A stretch of DNA of 64,000 nt. Origin: Ctenosaura bakeri (taxonomy: Eukaryota; Chordata; Lepidosauria; Squamata; Iguanidae). The stretch covers positions 682,001-746,000 of the forward strand of contig CAOLHI010001804.1 of assembly GCA_948474755.1 (NCBI GenBank), in the 5' to 3' direction. Both the position numbers and the translations under genes were made by a program. The notes under the pieces were generated by a model, which worked only from the letters and a program-made list of their open reading frames with translations, searched no databases and had not been told where the DNA came from. Positions 46,168 to 57,942 of this stretch are shown here, in pieces. Position 1 is the stretch's first letter, and each line of letters begins with the position of its first letter.

Positions 46168-46236
46168 TTCACTCTGCCAGAAAAGACGCTCAGCTCAGAA
46201 GTATGGGAAAGAAGATGCAGACCTCTCCTACCAACA

Positions 46237-46541
46237 TGCAAAAGGATCCTGTAGCACCTTTGAGACTGAGAGAAAGAAGTTGGTAGCATAAGCTTTCATA
46301 GACTAAGGACCTTTTACACAACACTGTTATAGTGCTATTTTTCCATTTTTGACATCCTGTGGAATTCTAGGGTTTGTAATTTACTGAGGTCAAAGAGCTC
46401 TCTGGCTGAGAATTCTAAATGCCCCTCCCTAAATTGCAAACCCCAGGATTCCATAGGATGTTGAAAGTGGCATAATAGCACTATAACAGTGTAGCATGGA
46501 AAGGTCCTAAGTCTACTTCGTCAGATGCATGGAATGAAGGA
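46237..46541 (+). repeat. unclassified SINE-like repeat, split by a palindromic DNA element
   Basis: 46237-46306 (GGATCCTGTAGCACCTTTGA, AGTTGGTAGCATAAGCTTTC) continues at 46508-46541 (GTCTACTTCGTCAGATGCAT). A second fragment of the same repeat (TGTAGCACCTTTGAGACTAA) lies at 54003-54034. I recognise it as a common interspersed repeat but cannot name the family. Confidence 0.6.
46307..46507. mobile_element. short palindromic DNA element with perfect 3-bp TSD TAA
   Basis: Ends GGACCTTTTACACAACACTG and (reverse) GGACCTTTCCATGCTACACTG. TAA lies on both sides (46304-46306, 46508-46510). The two 95-base arms are near-complementary (TGTTATAGTGCTATTTTTCC against its complement). This copy carries the best-preserved duplication in the short family. 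Confidence 0.85.
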
Positions 46542-46837
46542 CCTATTAATAGCAATAAAAAGGCAAAATGTGTAGGTATGGTGATGAGGTGACAAGTTCA
46601 GTTTTAATGATGGCTGTTGGGGGACAAAGACAGGAGAAAAGATGTTGCCTAAAGGTGGGTTGAGTAGATAACCATATGAATGGTGGAGCAATAAAAGGCA
46701 ATAAAATTTCAACTCCATATATTCGATGTGTTTGCAATTTATTGATGTTAATAAATTGCAAACACATTGCTGAATTATCAACATGAAAGGCTCAGAATCT
46801 ACAATATGCTCTTCCTGATTTCTGTATTTGTTTTTCA

Positions 46838-47804
46838 GGAAATGTTCTCGGATACACCTGCACCAAGTGCAAGCTGATCACCTTCTTGGAGGAGAAGGTT
46901 CGCCAACTGGAGGCACGAATTTCTGATCTCCACCTTATTAGGGAAGGGGAGGAGTTTTGGATAGGGAAGAGAAGACCTACCGGAAATCCAAATACACAGA
47001 GGAGCTGCCAGATCAAGAAGCCAGTACACTGCGCCAGGAAACGGAGGCTTGGGCGAATGTCACACGGAGGAGTAAAAGGACCAAAAAGGTAACAGAGACT
47101 CTTAACCTACACAATCACTTTGATGTACTTGGACTTACAGACAATGAGGAGCACTACGCAGAGGGAACTGTATGCCAACAAGAAAGAATCCAACTTCGGC
47201 AACAGGAACTAGATCAACGCTCCCAGCCTCAACAGAATGCTCAGGCAGTCCTAGTAAAACACGCTTATCGAGGAGCCCAGGGGAAGCCTCAGAAGAGGCG
47301 AGTTCTGGTTGTTGGGGACTCTTTGCTAAGAGGAACTGAAACAGCAATCTGCAAAACGGACAAGCTCAATCGAGAGGTCTGTTGTCTTCTGGGGCCAGGA
47401 TCAACCACATAATGGAGAGGCTAACCAGGCTAGTCAAACCCACTGACTATAAGCCCCTCATTTTGGTTCATGTCGGAACCAATGACACTGCGAGGAGCAG
47501 CTTTTACCACATCGCAAAGGACTACGAGCTTATGAGGACGAAGCTTAAGGACCTTGGTGCGCAGGTGGTCATTTCGTCTCTCCTCCCTGTTCAAGGATAC
47601 GGCGCACGTAGGGAAAGGGCAATAGTAGAGGTCAACAACTGGCTCCGCACATGGTGCCGCCAACAATGGTTTGGGTTTTTGGAACATGGCCTGAATTTCC
47701 ATGACCATGGGCCTCTGGCGAGGAATGGGCTGCACCTCACAAAACTGGGCAGGAATGTTTTTGCAAACAGTCTTCCAAGGAAGATTAAGAGGTCTTTAAA
47801 CTAA
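46838..47804 (+). pseudogene. CR1 ORF1 relic: Cys-rich/coiled-coil start and SGNH esterase-like domain
   Basis: CR1 ORF1 binds RNA and in this clade carries an SGNH (GDSL-like) hydrolase domain. The first frame gives CTKCKLITFLEEKVRQLEAR (C-x2-C, then a short heptad region). The second frame gives RRVLVVGDSLLRGTETAICK (block I, GDS with the nucleophile Ser). The third frame, to the stop at 47804, gives PLILVHVGTNDTARSSFYHI (GxND block) and NGLHLTKLGRNVFAN (the catalytic His block, usually DxxH; here N-G-L-H). Two frameshifts separate these blocks (about 47080 and about 47380-47400). The catalytic residues are visible but not in one frame. Confidence 0.87.
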
Positions 47805-47944
47805 GATCCACTGGGGAGGGAGACAATATTATTCAGGGCAAGGACTCAGAGAACACAGGGGAAAAAGGCCCAAATGGTACTGGACAAGTAGTACAAGCGG
47901 CCAATGGTGGGAGGACTAGAAACAATAGTACAGGACTTGCAGGA

Positions 47945-50706
47945 AGGGCCCAGGGACTTAAGTGTCTCTACACTAATGCAAGGAGTATGGGAAACAAGCA
48001 GGATGAGCTTGTACTCCTAGTACAAGAAAATAAATACGATTTGATAGGCATCACTGAGACCTGGTGGGATGAGTCTCATGATTGGAATATAGGAATAGAG
48101 GGGTATAGGCTATTTTGTAAAAATAGACCAAACAAGAAAGGAGGAGGAGTAGCCTTGTATGTCAAGGATGTTTTCACCTGTGAAGAGATCCAGGACTTAA
48201 ACCCAGAAAGCCAGGTCGAGAGCATTTGGGTAAGAATTAAGGCAGTGAGAAACAATAGGGATATTCTGGTGGGGGTTTACTACAGACCTCCAACCCAGGC
48301 TGAGGACTTGGATGACGCCTTCCTCAACCAAATGACTGCACATTCAAAGAGGAGAGATACAGTAATAATAGGAGATTTCAATTACCCGGATATATGCTGG
48401 CAGTCAAACTCTGTCAAGACAGCAAGGTCCAGCAAGTTTCTTGCTTGTCTTGCAGACAACTTCATGGTCCAGAAGGTGGAAGAGGCCACAAGGGGATCAA
48501 ATATTCTAGATCTGGTCTTGACCAACAGGGATGACCTTGTGAATGAGGTAGAAGTGGTTGGATCTTTAGTGGGGAGTGACCATGCCCTGTTGGAATTTAG
48601 CATTCAGTGGAAAGGAGAAGATAAGTGTAGCCAGACACTCATCTTAGATTTTAAAAAAGCGGACTTCTGTAAACTCAGGGAGCTGCTGGCTGGAATTCCG
48701 TGGTCAGGAATAGTGAAAGGGAAAGGAGTTCAGGAGGCATGGGAGTTCCTTAAAAAGGAGATACTGAAGGCACAGTCTAAAACTGTGCCAATAAGGAGGA
48801 AAAATGGAAGGCATCTGAAGAAACCAGAATGGTTGACTAAAGAACTCTCAGCTGAGCTAAGAGTCAAGAGAAACATGTATAGGAAATGGAAGAAGGGGGA
48901 AACCACCAAAGAAGAATTTAAGCAAGTAGCTAGGAGATGTAGGGAGGAAGTCAGAAAGGCTAAAGCACAGAACGAACTTAGGCTGGCCAGAGACATTAAA
49001 AACAATAAAAAGGTTTTTTTTTAAATATGTCCGCAGCAAAAGGAAAAAGAAGGAGACAGTAGGGTCGCTGCGCAGAGAAGATGGTGAGTTACTCACAGGG
49101 CGAAGAGAAAAGGCAGAACACCTTCTTTGCCTCCGTTTTTTCCCAGAAGGATACAAGCACTCAACCTGGTGGTTGGGAAGCAGGGGAGGAAGCAGGAGAA
49201 ATGAGGCACATAATAGGTGGTACAGGAATACCTGGCCACATTGGATGATTCAAGTCTCCAGGGCCAGATGAATTGCATCCTAGGATATTAAAAGAGCTGA
49301 CAGAGGTCATTTCGGAACCGCTTGCTATAATCTTTGGGAAATCTTGGAGGACAGGAGAAGTTCCAGCAGACTGGAAGAGAGCAAATGTTATCCCCATCTT
49401 CAAGAAGGGAAAAAAAGAGGACCCAAATAATTATCGACCAGTCAGCCTGACATCAGTACCCAGAAAGATACTGGAGCAGATCATTAAGCAGTCAGTTTCT
49501 AATCATTTAGAAAGCAACGTGGTAATCACGAGAAGTCAACATGGATTTCTCAAAAATAAGTCATGCCAGACTAATCTTATCTCTTTTTATGATAGAGTTA
49601 CTAGCTTGATAGATGAAGGGAATGCTGTGGATGTAGCATACCTTGATTTCAGTAAGGCCTTCAACAAAGTTCCCCATGACATTCTTGCAAAGAAGCTAGT
49701 AAAATGTGGGCTGGACAGGGCTACTGTTATTTGGATTTGTAATTGGTTGACCGACCAAACCCAAAGGGTGATCACGAATGGCTGCTTTTCATCCTGGAGA
49801 GAAGTGACTAGTGGGGTGCCACAGGGTTCTGTCCTGGACCCAGTGCTGTTCAATATTTTTATCAATGACTTGGATGAAGGGATAGCGTGCATGCTCATCA
49901 AATTTGCAGATGACACCAAATTGGGAGGGGTTGCTAATACGCCAGAGGACAGGATCAAAATTCAAAATGACCTGGATAGATTGGAGAGCTGGGCCAGGGT
50001 GAACAAAATGAAATTCAACAGAGAGAAGTGTAAGGTCCTACACTTAGGTAGAAAAAATGGAATACAGAAATATAGGATGGGGGACACGTGGCTGGATAGC
50101 AGTACGTGTGAAAGGGATCTAGGAGTCTTCATAGACTACAAGCAGAACATGAGTCAGCAGTGTGATGTGGCAGCCAAGAAAGCCAATGCAATTCTCGGCT
50201 GCATCAATAGGAGTATGGTGTCTAGATCGAGGGAGGTACTGGTTCCACTCTACTCTGCTTTGGTTAGACTCCATCTTGAATACTGTGTCCAGTTCTGGGC
50301 ACCCCAATTCAAGAAGGATATTGACAAGCTGGAGCAAGTCCAGAGGAGGGCGACCAAAATGGTGAGAGGCCTGGAAGACATGCCCTATGAGGATAGACTT
50401 AGAGAGCTGGGTATGTTTAGTCTGCAGAAGAGGAGGTTAAGAGGGGACATGATAGCCATGTTTAAATATTTGAAGGGATGCCACGTAGAGGAAGGAGGGG
50501 GCTTGTTTTCTGCTGCTCCAGAGACCAGGACAAGGAGCAATGGATTCAAGCTGCAGGAAAGGAGATTCCACCTGAACCTCAGGAAGAACTTCCTGACAGT
50601 CAGGGCTGTCCGGCAATGGAATCTGTTGCCTTGGAGTGTAGTGGAGTCTCCTTCCTTGGAGGTTTTTAAGCAGAGGCTTGATGGCCATCTGTCGGGATTG
50701 ATTTGA
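47945..50706 (+). pseudogene. CR1 ORF2: endonuclease plus reverse transcriptase, split by one disrupted linker
   Basis: The N-terminal endonuclease (open to 49024) shows LKCLYTNARSMGNKQDEL, IGITETWW (catalytic Glu), GGGVALYVKD, VYYRPPTQ, IIGDFNYPDI and VGSDHALLEF (catalytic Asp-His). A T-run at 49014-49022 appears to have shifted the frame, and a stop follows. Between 49025 and 49272 the linker is recognisable in another frame. The reverse-transcriptase part is open from 49273 to 50706 (477 codons) and includes [56 protein letters not shown] and [11 protein letters not shown] with both Asp of the active site. It ends HLSGLI. Only the linker lesion separates it from an intact ORF2. Confidence 0.92.
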
Positions 50707-50977
50707 GGGTGTTCCTGCATGGCAGGGGGTTGGACTGGATGGCCTGTGTGGTCTCTTCCAACTCTACATTTCTATGATTCTATGAAAGCAGCCCCACATT
50801 AATAAGTCTGTTAGTGGTGACAGGAGACTTCATCATCATTTAGTTCGGTAATATCCCTGTCTGTCTTAAAAAAAAAAAAACCCTCACTTTCTCTTTTAGA
50901 TATAGAAGATGTTGAGAAAAAGTTTATTTATGGAAAGAATTAAAATTTGCACTATCAGCATAATATCTTGAGACATA

Positions 50978-51178
50978 GGTCATTTCTGCAGTACACTGTT
51001 ATAGTGGTATTATTCTACTTTCAACATCCTATGGAATCCTGGGTTTGCAGTTTAGGGTGAGGCATTTAGAATTCTCAGCTAGAGAGCTCTTTGGGCTCAG
51101 TAAACTACAAACCTCAGAATTCCACAGGATGTTGCAAGTGGAATAATAGCACTATAACAGTGCAGTGCGGAAATGGCC
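50978..51178. mobile_element. short palindromic DNA element, 201 bp
   Basis: Left GGTCATTTCTGCAGTACACTG and right (reverse) GGCCATTTCCGCACTGCACTG. The arms are complementary almost to the centre (CAACATCCTATGGAATCCTG against its complement). Flanks ATA and GTA differ at one base. Confidence 0.85.
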
Positions 51179-54002
51179 GTAGTGAACAGATATACTTATC
51201 ACTCTGTTTTCTCAAAGGACATGGGAGAACAAACTTTTTAATTGAAAAAACAATATGAATTGTGACTTTAATTTTTTTTATGTAAGCTGCTGATAATCAA
51301 CACAATTTGCTGTACGAAAGAACTATAGATCTCATCTACAGAACAAAGGATTCTTACAACAGACAGTCTAAATTTCATGTAGATATAACACGCTGAAAAT
51401 ATGGTGATTTAATTACTTATGCAATTACTACTATAGCTTTTTCTTTTGCTATCTTATTTAAACAGGAATCACATTAAATAGTCAAGTCATCTTGATGGGC
51501 TACAGGGGTGGGGTAGATAAAGAAATGAAGAACCAACCATATAAAACAGTTAATTGAGCAATTGGTTCCCCAGAGAATGACGATACAATCTAACTCCTGA
51601 GAGCCCACTAAATCCCTCACTATAAAGACTGACAAAATGTTTGATCATTGCCAAATACAGTGAATGGAAAAATGAGTCAGGAAAATAAATGAGTGGGTGA
51701 TCTTTACATACTGTATTATAATACATTTTTTGCCACAGTAAGGGCATATAAAATGGCATTTTCTTCCCAATGTGGGCTCAGTTATGAACTGATGATGTTG
51801 GCTTGATCCTGAGTCAGTTTCACATCTAAGACCTGAATGCTTCTTCTTTAGTGGTTTATTTATGTGGGGTGCCACATGGAAAATAAATTGCAGGGACATA
51901 ACACCAATATAAAATTTAATAACATAAGAACTAACTAGTCAGATCAGACTGTACCTTTGGCTAACTCAATGTTCTGTCTCCAATAATAGCCAGTCATATG
52001 CCTCTGGAAAACTCAGAAGCATTTGCTGTATGCTGTTGTTTGGACTGCCTTCAGAGGTACACTCTCTCTGATCAGATGGGCTTCATTTTGCTTATTATTG
52101 CTAATTTCCATGGTTAGGCATTGCTTTCAAGAATTTGCCTAATTTTTTTGTTTAGAACTATCCAGAAGTGTGGCCATCTCCACATCTAGTGGTACCATTC
52201 TGAGCCTCAAGTAAAAATATTCTTAACAGCATGAAACAGACTTTGATTTGATTTCAAAAAGCTTAGAATTATCTGGCAAGTCTGCATGCCTTCAGTAGTG
52301 TGGTCTATTCTTCACTTTTTACATTTTATTTTAACTTATGGTTAAATGTTCCATTGCTTAAGAACAGGGAAAACTAGTAGAAGCCTGTCAGTTTTTAAAA
52401 TCCTCATTACTCCCACATAACACACACACCTGCATCCATGTATACGTGCACACACCCACACACATGGAAACAATATAGGTATAGATTGATCATCTACAAT
52501 GAAGTGTATCATGCACAGACTCCTTTTGTTTCCTGTTGTTGTGCTTGATTGTGCTCAGAAAAAAAAAGGATGAGGTAAAAAAAATCTTAAGCAATAAATC
52601 TCAGAGAAAGCCTGGATATCCCACTGATAAGGCTGATGCCTAAATGATTCAGCTTTGTTGAGACAGAAGATGGAGCTGCTTATTATTCATTTCTGTAAAA
52701 GCTCACAAAACAGTAAATTTAAGGTCCCGTGGGACTGTTTTGTAACAAGAACTTGACGCTGACAGCCTTTTGAAATTGGGATGAATTGTAACAAAGCTGG
52801 TAAAACAGAACCTCTGCCCACAGCGTTTGGACTAACCCATAAGCAACCAAAGGGAAACAAACATATTAGCTTGAAGTATCACCTCATACAGAGTCTGAAA
52901 AAAGGCTAACAAAAGAGTTTAAAGAAGCAAAGCTCAGTCTGGCTTAATACGTGGACAACAGTACTAAAACAATCTGAGTTCATTTCCTTATTTCACCGTA
53001 GGACTAGAAGAGAAAAACCAAGCACCTTGCATAGGAGTGACATCTCAAAATAGCTTCCTGTATAGCTTACCTGTTCTGCCTCCTTGTTCACTGTGTCCCC
53101 AGGTAATTCCTCCTCCTCTACAGAGAAAGGGAAGTGTCAAACTTGGGACACCTCTGTGTATGAACCTCTCCTTTTGTTGGCAATAAGAGTTCCTGCTGCC
53201 TGATTGCAGCCAATAGTAACACCCCTCACTCACGCGCGCGCACACACACACACACTAGCGCTGTACAGAGAAATGCAGGTGAAGAGCAGATGAAAAATCT
53301 GGAGTGGATTCTCTACTTCATTTAAATACTTACTCCTTCTTGCTGAAATTCCATTTGAGAAACATTACAGGCAAACTGAAAGATGTGGACTGGATTTTTC
53401 TCTTTCCAAAAGCTACACATATATATCTTGGAGGCTTAACAGTATTATAAATACATCAGGAAACTAAAGCCAGCTGCATGGCATTCAGCTTAAGCACCTG
53501 CAGTAAGGCATCTTTCTAGGAATCAAAGCAACATATCGACATACCAGGCCAACAATTCAAAGATGATAACAGGATGATCTTACAGTCTTCTAACTCTCGG
53601 ATTTACACAGCAAGTACTACAGCCTGAACACGAAACCTAAAGATCCCCTATTAATTATTGCTGAGGGTTCTTCTCTGCTTTTTGTCTCAATCTCTGCTGG
53701 AATAGTATGTCAAGCACGGATTTAAAAAAATCAACAGAGGCTGTATGTTTTTTGTTTAAAGATTTATCAGAAAAGCATAATTTTCCATTGTGCTTCCAGT
53801 TATCCATTATCAACCTTACTTATAGCATATAGGTCTCTCAGAGTCTTACTCAAACCATTACAACATGCTGGCTCTTACAACAGGGATAGGGACAACCACA
53901 TGCTGCATTTCCTCCAGATAAGTTCAGCAAATCAGATGATGTCATGGGACATAGCTGTAGAATTCAAAGACATAGCTGGGTTCATCTGGATCAGTATGCA
54001 AT
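51179..54002. other. unassigned, presumed intron
   Basis: AT-rich. Only a CA-rich patch (52420-52465) and the microsatellite at 53229-53256 stand out. Confidence 0.45.
53229..53256. repeat. (CG)n(CA)n microsatellite
   Basis: CACGCGCGCGCACACACACA run. Confidence 0.9.
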
Positions 54003-54034
54003 GGGATTTTTGTAGCACCTTTGAGACTAACTGA
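54003..54034 (+). repeat. fragment of the SINE-like repeat seen at 46237
   Basis: TTTGTAGCACCTTTGAGACT then AACTGA, ending at the boundary of the palindromic element. Confidence 0.55.
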
Positions 54035-54215
54035 GGTCATTTCCACACTATACTGTTACAGTGTTATTATTCCACTTTCAACATCCTATGGAATCCTGGA
54101 ATTTGCAGTTTAGGGAGGGGGATTTAGAATTCTCAACGAACTATAAACCCCAGAATTCTACAGGATGTTGAAAGTGGACTAATAGCACTATAAAACTGTA
54201 GGGCGGAAATGGCCG
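54035..54215. mobile_element. short palindromic DNA element
   Basis: GGTCATTTCCACACTATACTG at the left and (reverse) GGCCATTTCCGCCCTACAG at the right, with the CAACATCCTATGGAATCCTG arm and its complement. It is about 20 bp shorter in the centre than the 50978 copy. The flanks give no clear 3-bp match. Confidence 0.8.
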
Positions 54216-54217
54216 AT

Positions 54218-54360
54218 GAGTCAGTGTGATGTAATGGTTTGAGTGTTGGACAAAGACACTAGGACACCAGGGCTCAAATGCCTGCTTGGCCATGGAAATC
54301 CCCTGGGTGGTGCTGGCCAAGTCACACTCTGTTAGCCTCAAAGGAAGGCAAGTCAGGATA
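54218..54360 (+). repeat. tRNA-headed Sauria-type SINE, sense, 3'-truncated
   Basis: GTGTGATGTAATGGTTTGAG (A-box region) and CCAGGGCTCAAATGCC (worn B-box), then the core GGCCATGGAAATCCCCTGGG and GGCCAAGTCACACTC. It is the sense counterpart of 25341-25527, minus the Bov-B-like tail. Confidence 0.7.
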
Positions 54361-54389
54361 GGGATCAACACTAGAAGGTTATAGTTTTC

Positions 54390-55150
54390 AATGGTTCTCT
54401 TATAGACAATTAGTAGAACGATTTAATATGGACAAAGATTGTATGATTTGGAGTTGACCAAATCAAAATTTGAGAAACAGTTACGCTCAGATAATAAACA
54501 CTTTTATTGGTAAAATGTACAAATTTTTGTTAAAAACAGAGATGGAAGAAGAGTTGGTTAAGGAATGTATGATAAAACGGGCATAAAACGTTAATCATAA
54601 TAAATAGTTGGAATAATGGGAGAAAAAGTGCTTGAAGGGAATTAAATTTACCTTGTGTTATGATCTTAAGGAGAATTTTTACAATATGATGTATCATTCA
54701 TATTTGACAAGAGAAAAATTGGCCAAAATGCATAAGGAGGTTTCTAATATATGATGGAAATGAGTACAAGAGGTGGAATAAAAGATCTTTTTATCATATG
54801 TGAAAAGGCCCCCCAAAATCTGGAAAATATTCTATGCTGTATAAAACCTTGTAAGCTAATGTACAGCTGAAGCTGGAATTGTATTTCTTGGGATTAGCTA
54901 AAGTATGGTAGGATAATACCATACATAACCACCTCAGCATGATTATTTTATGTACAGAAGTGAAAGAATATAGAAATCCCAATGAAAGAGGGTTGACTGA
55001 TAAAATTAATGACTTAGCTGAAAGGGATAAACTGATGATACTGATACGAGAAAAATAAGTGGTGACTTTTTTGAGATACTGGGAACCTTTGATAGGCTTT
55101 TTGTGAGAAAAAGAGTACAATGTACTGACTGTTTTTGTATTAGATAAGTT
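54390..55150 (+). pseudogene. old L1 ORF2 C-terminal relic
   Basis: Recognisable pieces are FEKQLRSDNKHFIGKMYKFL, EEELVKECMIK, then LTREKLAKMHKEV and a FYHM..CEKAP remnant of the H-x-WW-x-C patch near 54790. 54970-55140 carries a worn C-terminal tail with a GDFFEILGTFDRL-like block. Stops are frequent. It is older than the L1 at 16254. Confidence 0.7.
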
Positions 55151-55193
55151 TTTTTAAAGGGTTATGTATGATCTGTATTAGGAAAGCTGGAAA

Positions 55194-55260
55194 CAGTGGC
55201 GTATTTAGGCTCACCAGTGCCTGGAACAACTCTAGAAGTTGCATCCCCACGTCTGCTGCC
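55194..55260 (+). repeat. CAGTGGCRTATYTAG repeat, copy 1
   Basis: CAGTGGCGTATTTAGGCTCA and TCTAGAAGTTGCATCC match 57943-58000 (CAGTGGCATATCTAG, CATAGAAGTTGCACC). A CAGTGG start is typical of hAT-type ends. The family is unknown. Confidence 0.45.
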
Positions 55261-55822
55261 ACCCCACCCTGCACTGGGCTGGAAGGACTCTGGTGGGGGG
55301 CAGTGCCATAGTGGGTGGGGTAGTGTGGCAGGTGGGGTTTCTAAGGCTAAGCAGGGATTCTAATCCTGATTTTCTAGAGTTCTAGTCCAACACTATGCAA
55401 TGCTGGTTTTCCACTTTCCTCATCCTAACCTAAATGACTAAATACACAGGACAATTTATTTTCTTGGTATGAGGCACATGTGGATGGTACAGTTTCATTG
55501 GCTCTGCATAGACATTTCATGGGCCTTTTAAATTATGATTTTGCTTTTCTCCTTTTCTCATCCTTTCTGCTAATACCACCCAGCAGTTCTTGTCTAAATG
55601 TTTTCCCTTTTCCATTTCATTCTGTCATTTTTGTTCTCCTTCTTTCCCTATGTCAGTGGTTCCCACACTGGGATATGTGTACCCACAGGGGTAGGAATGA
55701 GCACATTTAGGGTACATTGAAAAAAACTGAATAATAACAGAAGAAGTGTAAAGTACAAGCAATTATCATTGGTGTTCCTGACTCAGAACTTTAAGGGTTT
55801 TTTTGGGAGGAAAGGAATCATA
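55261..55822. other. unassigned sequence
   Basis: No feature recognised. Confidence 0.4.
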
Positions 55823-55918
55823 GGCCATTTCTGCACTAGATTGTTATAGTGCTATTATTCTACTTTCAACATCCTATGGAATCCTGAGGTTTGCAGAGGG
55901 AGGAGTCTTTGAGGGGCC
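55823..55918. mobile_element. short palindromic DNA element, deleted copy
   Basis: GGCCATTTCTGCACTAGATTG and the left arm to ATCCTGAGGTTTGC are present. The right arm is reduced to GAGGGGCC. ATA precedes and ATT follows. Confidence 0.6.
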
Positions 55919-55992
55919 ATTAACATAATAATTTTTTCTATTAATCCTTTTTCCCGTTCTAATTTTCTTTTAATTATTTCTTCTAAAACATA

Positions 55993-56448
55993 GGCCATTT
56001 CCGCATGGGGTGAGGGAATCGCCCCGTGCCGCTACTTACCAGGCTTCTTGGCTCCCCAGTCCGGTCTGCACTGCTCCAGAGCAGTGCGTGCTCATTGCTC
56101 CACAATGCTCCGGGGACAAAAATGGTGGTTTCCGTTTGGTCGAGAGTCTCGATCAACCGCTGAACCTTGCCAGCCTAAAGCCTACCCCCGGCAGATCGCA
56201 GGCTCGCACTGGTGCGAGCCTGCAAATCTGCACCTGAGAGTGGGCATGGAATGGCGTGCTCCGTGCTTTTGAAAGACCTCTTTTAAGCGGTCTATCAAAA
56301 GCATGCTTGAGAACCACTTGGGGGCATTCCGGAGAGGGCTGAGGTGCGGTTCTACATTAAGTAGGTCCAACCCAGTCTGCTCCCAGGTGCAGACATCCTC
56401 CCTGGAGGATGCTCTGCACCGTTTCTATTAGCCCGTGTGGAAATGACC
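55993..56448. mobile_element. GC-rich inverted-repeat DNA transposon, 3-bp TSD ATA
   Basis: Ends GGCCATTTCCGCATGGGG and (reverse) GGTCATTTCCACACGGGC. ATA is on both sides (55990-55992, 56449-56451). It is largely the reverse complement of the 15118-15573 element: CTTGGCTCCCCAGTCCGG, CTCATTGCTCC, TGCAAATCTGCACC, and GCTTTTGAAAGACCTCTTTT with its complement. No transposase. Confidence 0.85.
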
Positions 56449-57378
56449 ATATATTCTGATCTGTAACATTCAGTTTTATTACATATAAGGATTTAATTAT
56501 CCTTTTTACTTGATCCAGTGCTGGCCTCCAATAATTAAAATCAATAATTCCTCCTGTATTAGCTTCCCTGCCTTGTCATATCAATTTTTAATTATTTAAA
56601 ATCAATTAATTTTTAACTTTTTCAATATTTCCCCAAACTCTTTATTATTACTCCTGTTTACTATTACTATTGGTAACCATTTCCAATCTTTAATACCCGA
56701 TCTTTTACACCATTTATTGCATATTTTATAATTCACTTTCATAGGTCAAATTATTTTCTGTTTAGCTTTCTTACTATCTATTCTTTCCTGAAAGATAGAA
56801 ATACAATCCATTTTATTACTCTGTCCTTCTTTCTCTCTCTCCTTCCCCACAATTTTTTCTGTCTCATCCTTTCATTTCTTCTATACCCACTTCTCCTAGC
56901 TATACTCACCATCTTTTTTCTCTTTTTGTTTTTTCTGCCCCCGACATTCTTTCCCCTTTGCCTCCCCACAGAAAACCTCCAAACCACAAATGGCATAGCT
57001 CAGATCCTCAGTATTTTAAAGCTGCAAGACTTTAATAGGGCTCACTTCTGAACAGACACATATTTTTTAAAAATCTCTATTTTAATCCATGTTTTTTGGG
57101 AAGAACTGGTGGATTTTTTTTTAACTGTGTGTCTTACATCAGAGTCAAATGTGGGTGGGTTGGAGGGAGGAATGTGTCAGAAAACTGGATGTATCTAGGA
57201 CAGTCAAAAAGGCTCAGTAATTTTTTTTTTGGCACTTTGGACATATGCAGTTTTGAAACTTTGCTTGCCTTTAGTTCTTTTGAGTAGGATGGCAAGGGAG
57301 AGTTATATCTTTGATTATGATTGCAGCAAAAAGAAGAACAAATAACTAGTGGGGCCACTACATGGAGAAGATGGTGAT
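56449..57378. other. unassigned AT-rich sequence
   Basis: 56450-56780 is A/T-rich and read in reverse looks weakly L1-like, but no motif is diagnostic. No other feature seen. Confidence 0.35.
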
Positions 57379-57942
57379 GTTACCAGGCTGTACAGCCCCA
57401 CACTTTGATATGGCTAACTGGTGAAATATGATCTAATTGGCAAAATGTATTAATTGGCATTGATATAAAGCATTCTCTGCTATGGCTGTATGACTGAACT
57501 GGACAAAAGGAAAAGATTGGCTGAACATGTGTTCTGTGAATTCAGTGAGAAAACACCTCCATGCACAGACAGGTCATAGTCAGGAAATCACCAGGAAACT
57601 CCAGAGATAATAGGCTTGCAGCTAGTCTTAAAGACTCTGCATTTTCAACAGAAACGACTGGAAGATTCCCACCAAACTGCTGATTGTCCTAACTCCTCTT
57701 CCTTTGACCATGCAACCCTCTCTTTTGTCCCAAAACCTGTCCAACAAGCACTGAGCTATCAGGGCCACCATTAGTCCTTTGTCACCTAACGCTAAGACCA
57801 TTAGCCCATTCCGGACCTCATTGTCTACTCTGCAAACTCCATTGTTTACTCAGCTGGAGAGCCATTCACACCCTTGTCCTCCAGACAGAAATCAGGTAAT
57901 ACAATCCCCTAGTTTTGGCCAGTCAACTCGCAGTACACTGAT
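57379..57942 (+). mobile_element. solo LTR, family A, 3'-truncated
   Basis: Starts TGTTACCAGGCTGTACAGCC and follows the 60113 LTR closely (GGCTGTATG, GGTTGAACATG-like, CCAGGAAACTCCAGAGATAA). Similarity ends at CAGTACACTGAT, where the CAGTGGCATATCTAG repeat begins. Confidence 0.75.

Larger units (their letters stand above)
46838..50784 (+). mobile_element. CR1 LINE, nearly full length, sense
   Basis: About 3.95 kb with ORF1 (broken), ORF2 (broken once) and the CR1 tail TTTCTATGATTCTATGA at 50768-50784. The 5' end is probably slightly truncated, as the sequence starts within ORF1 coding. It is nearly identical by eye to the two shorter copies at 9238 and 12650, so the CR1 lineage was active recently. 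Confidence 0.92.

Noticed and set aside
54218..54290. Possible tRNA gene
   Set aside because: The A/B-box-like sequence is degenerate and part of a dispersed SINE; a cloverleaf is not supported.
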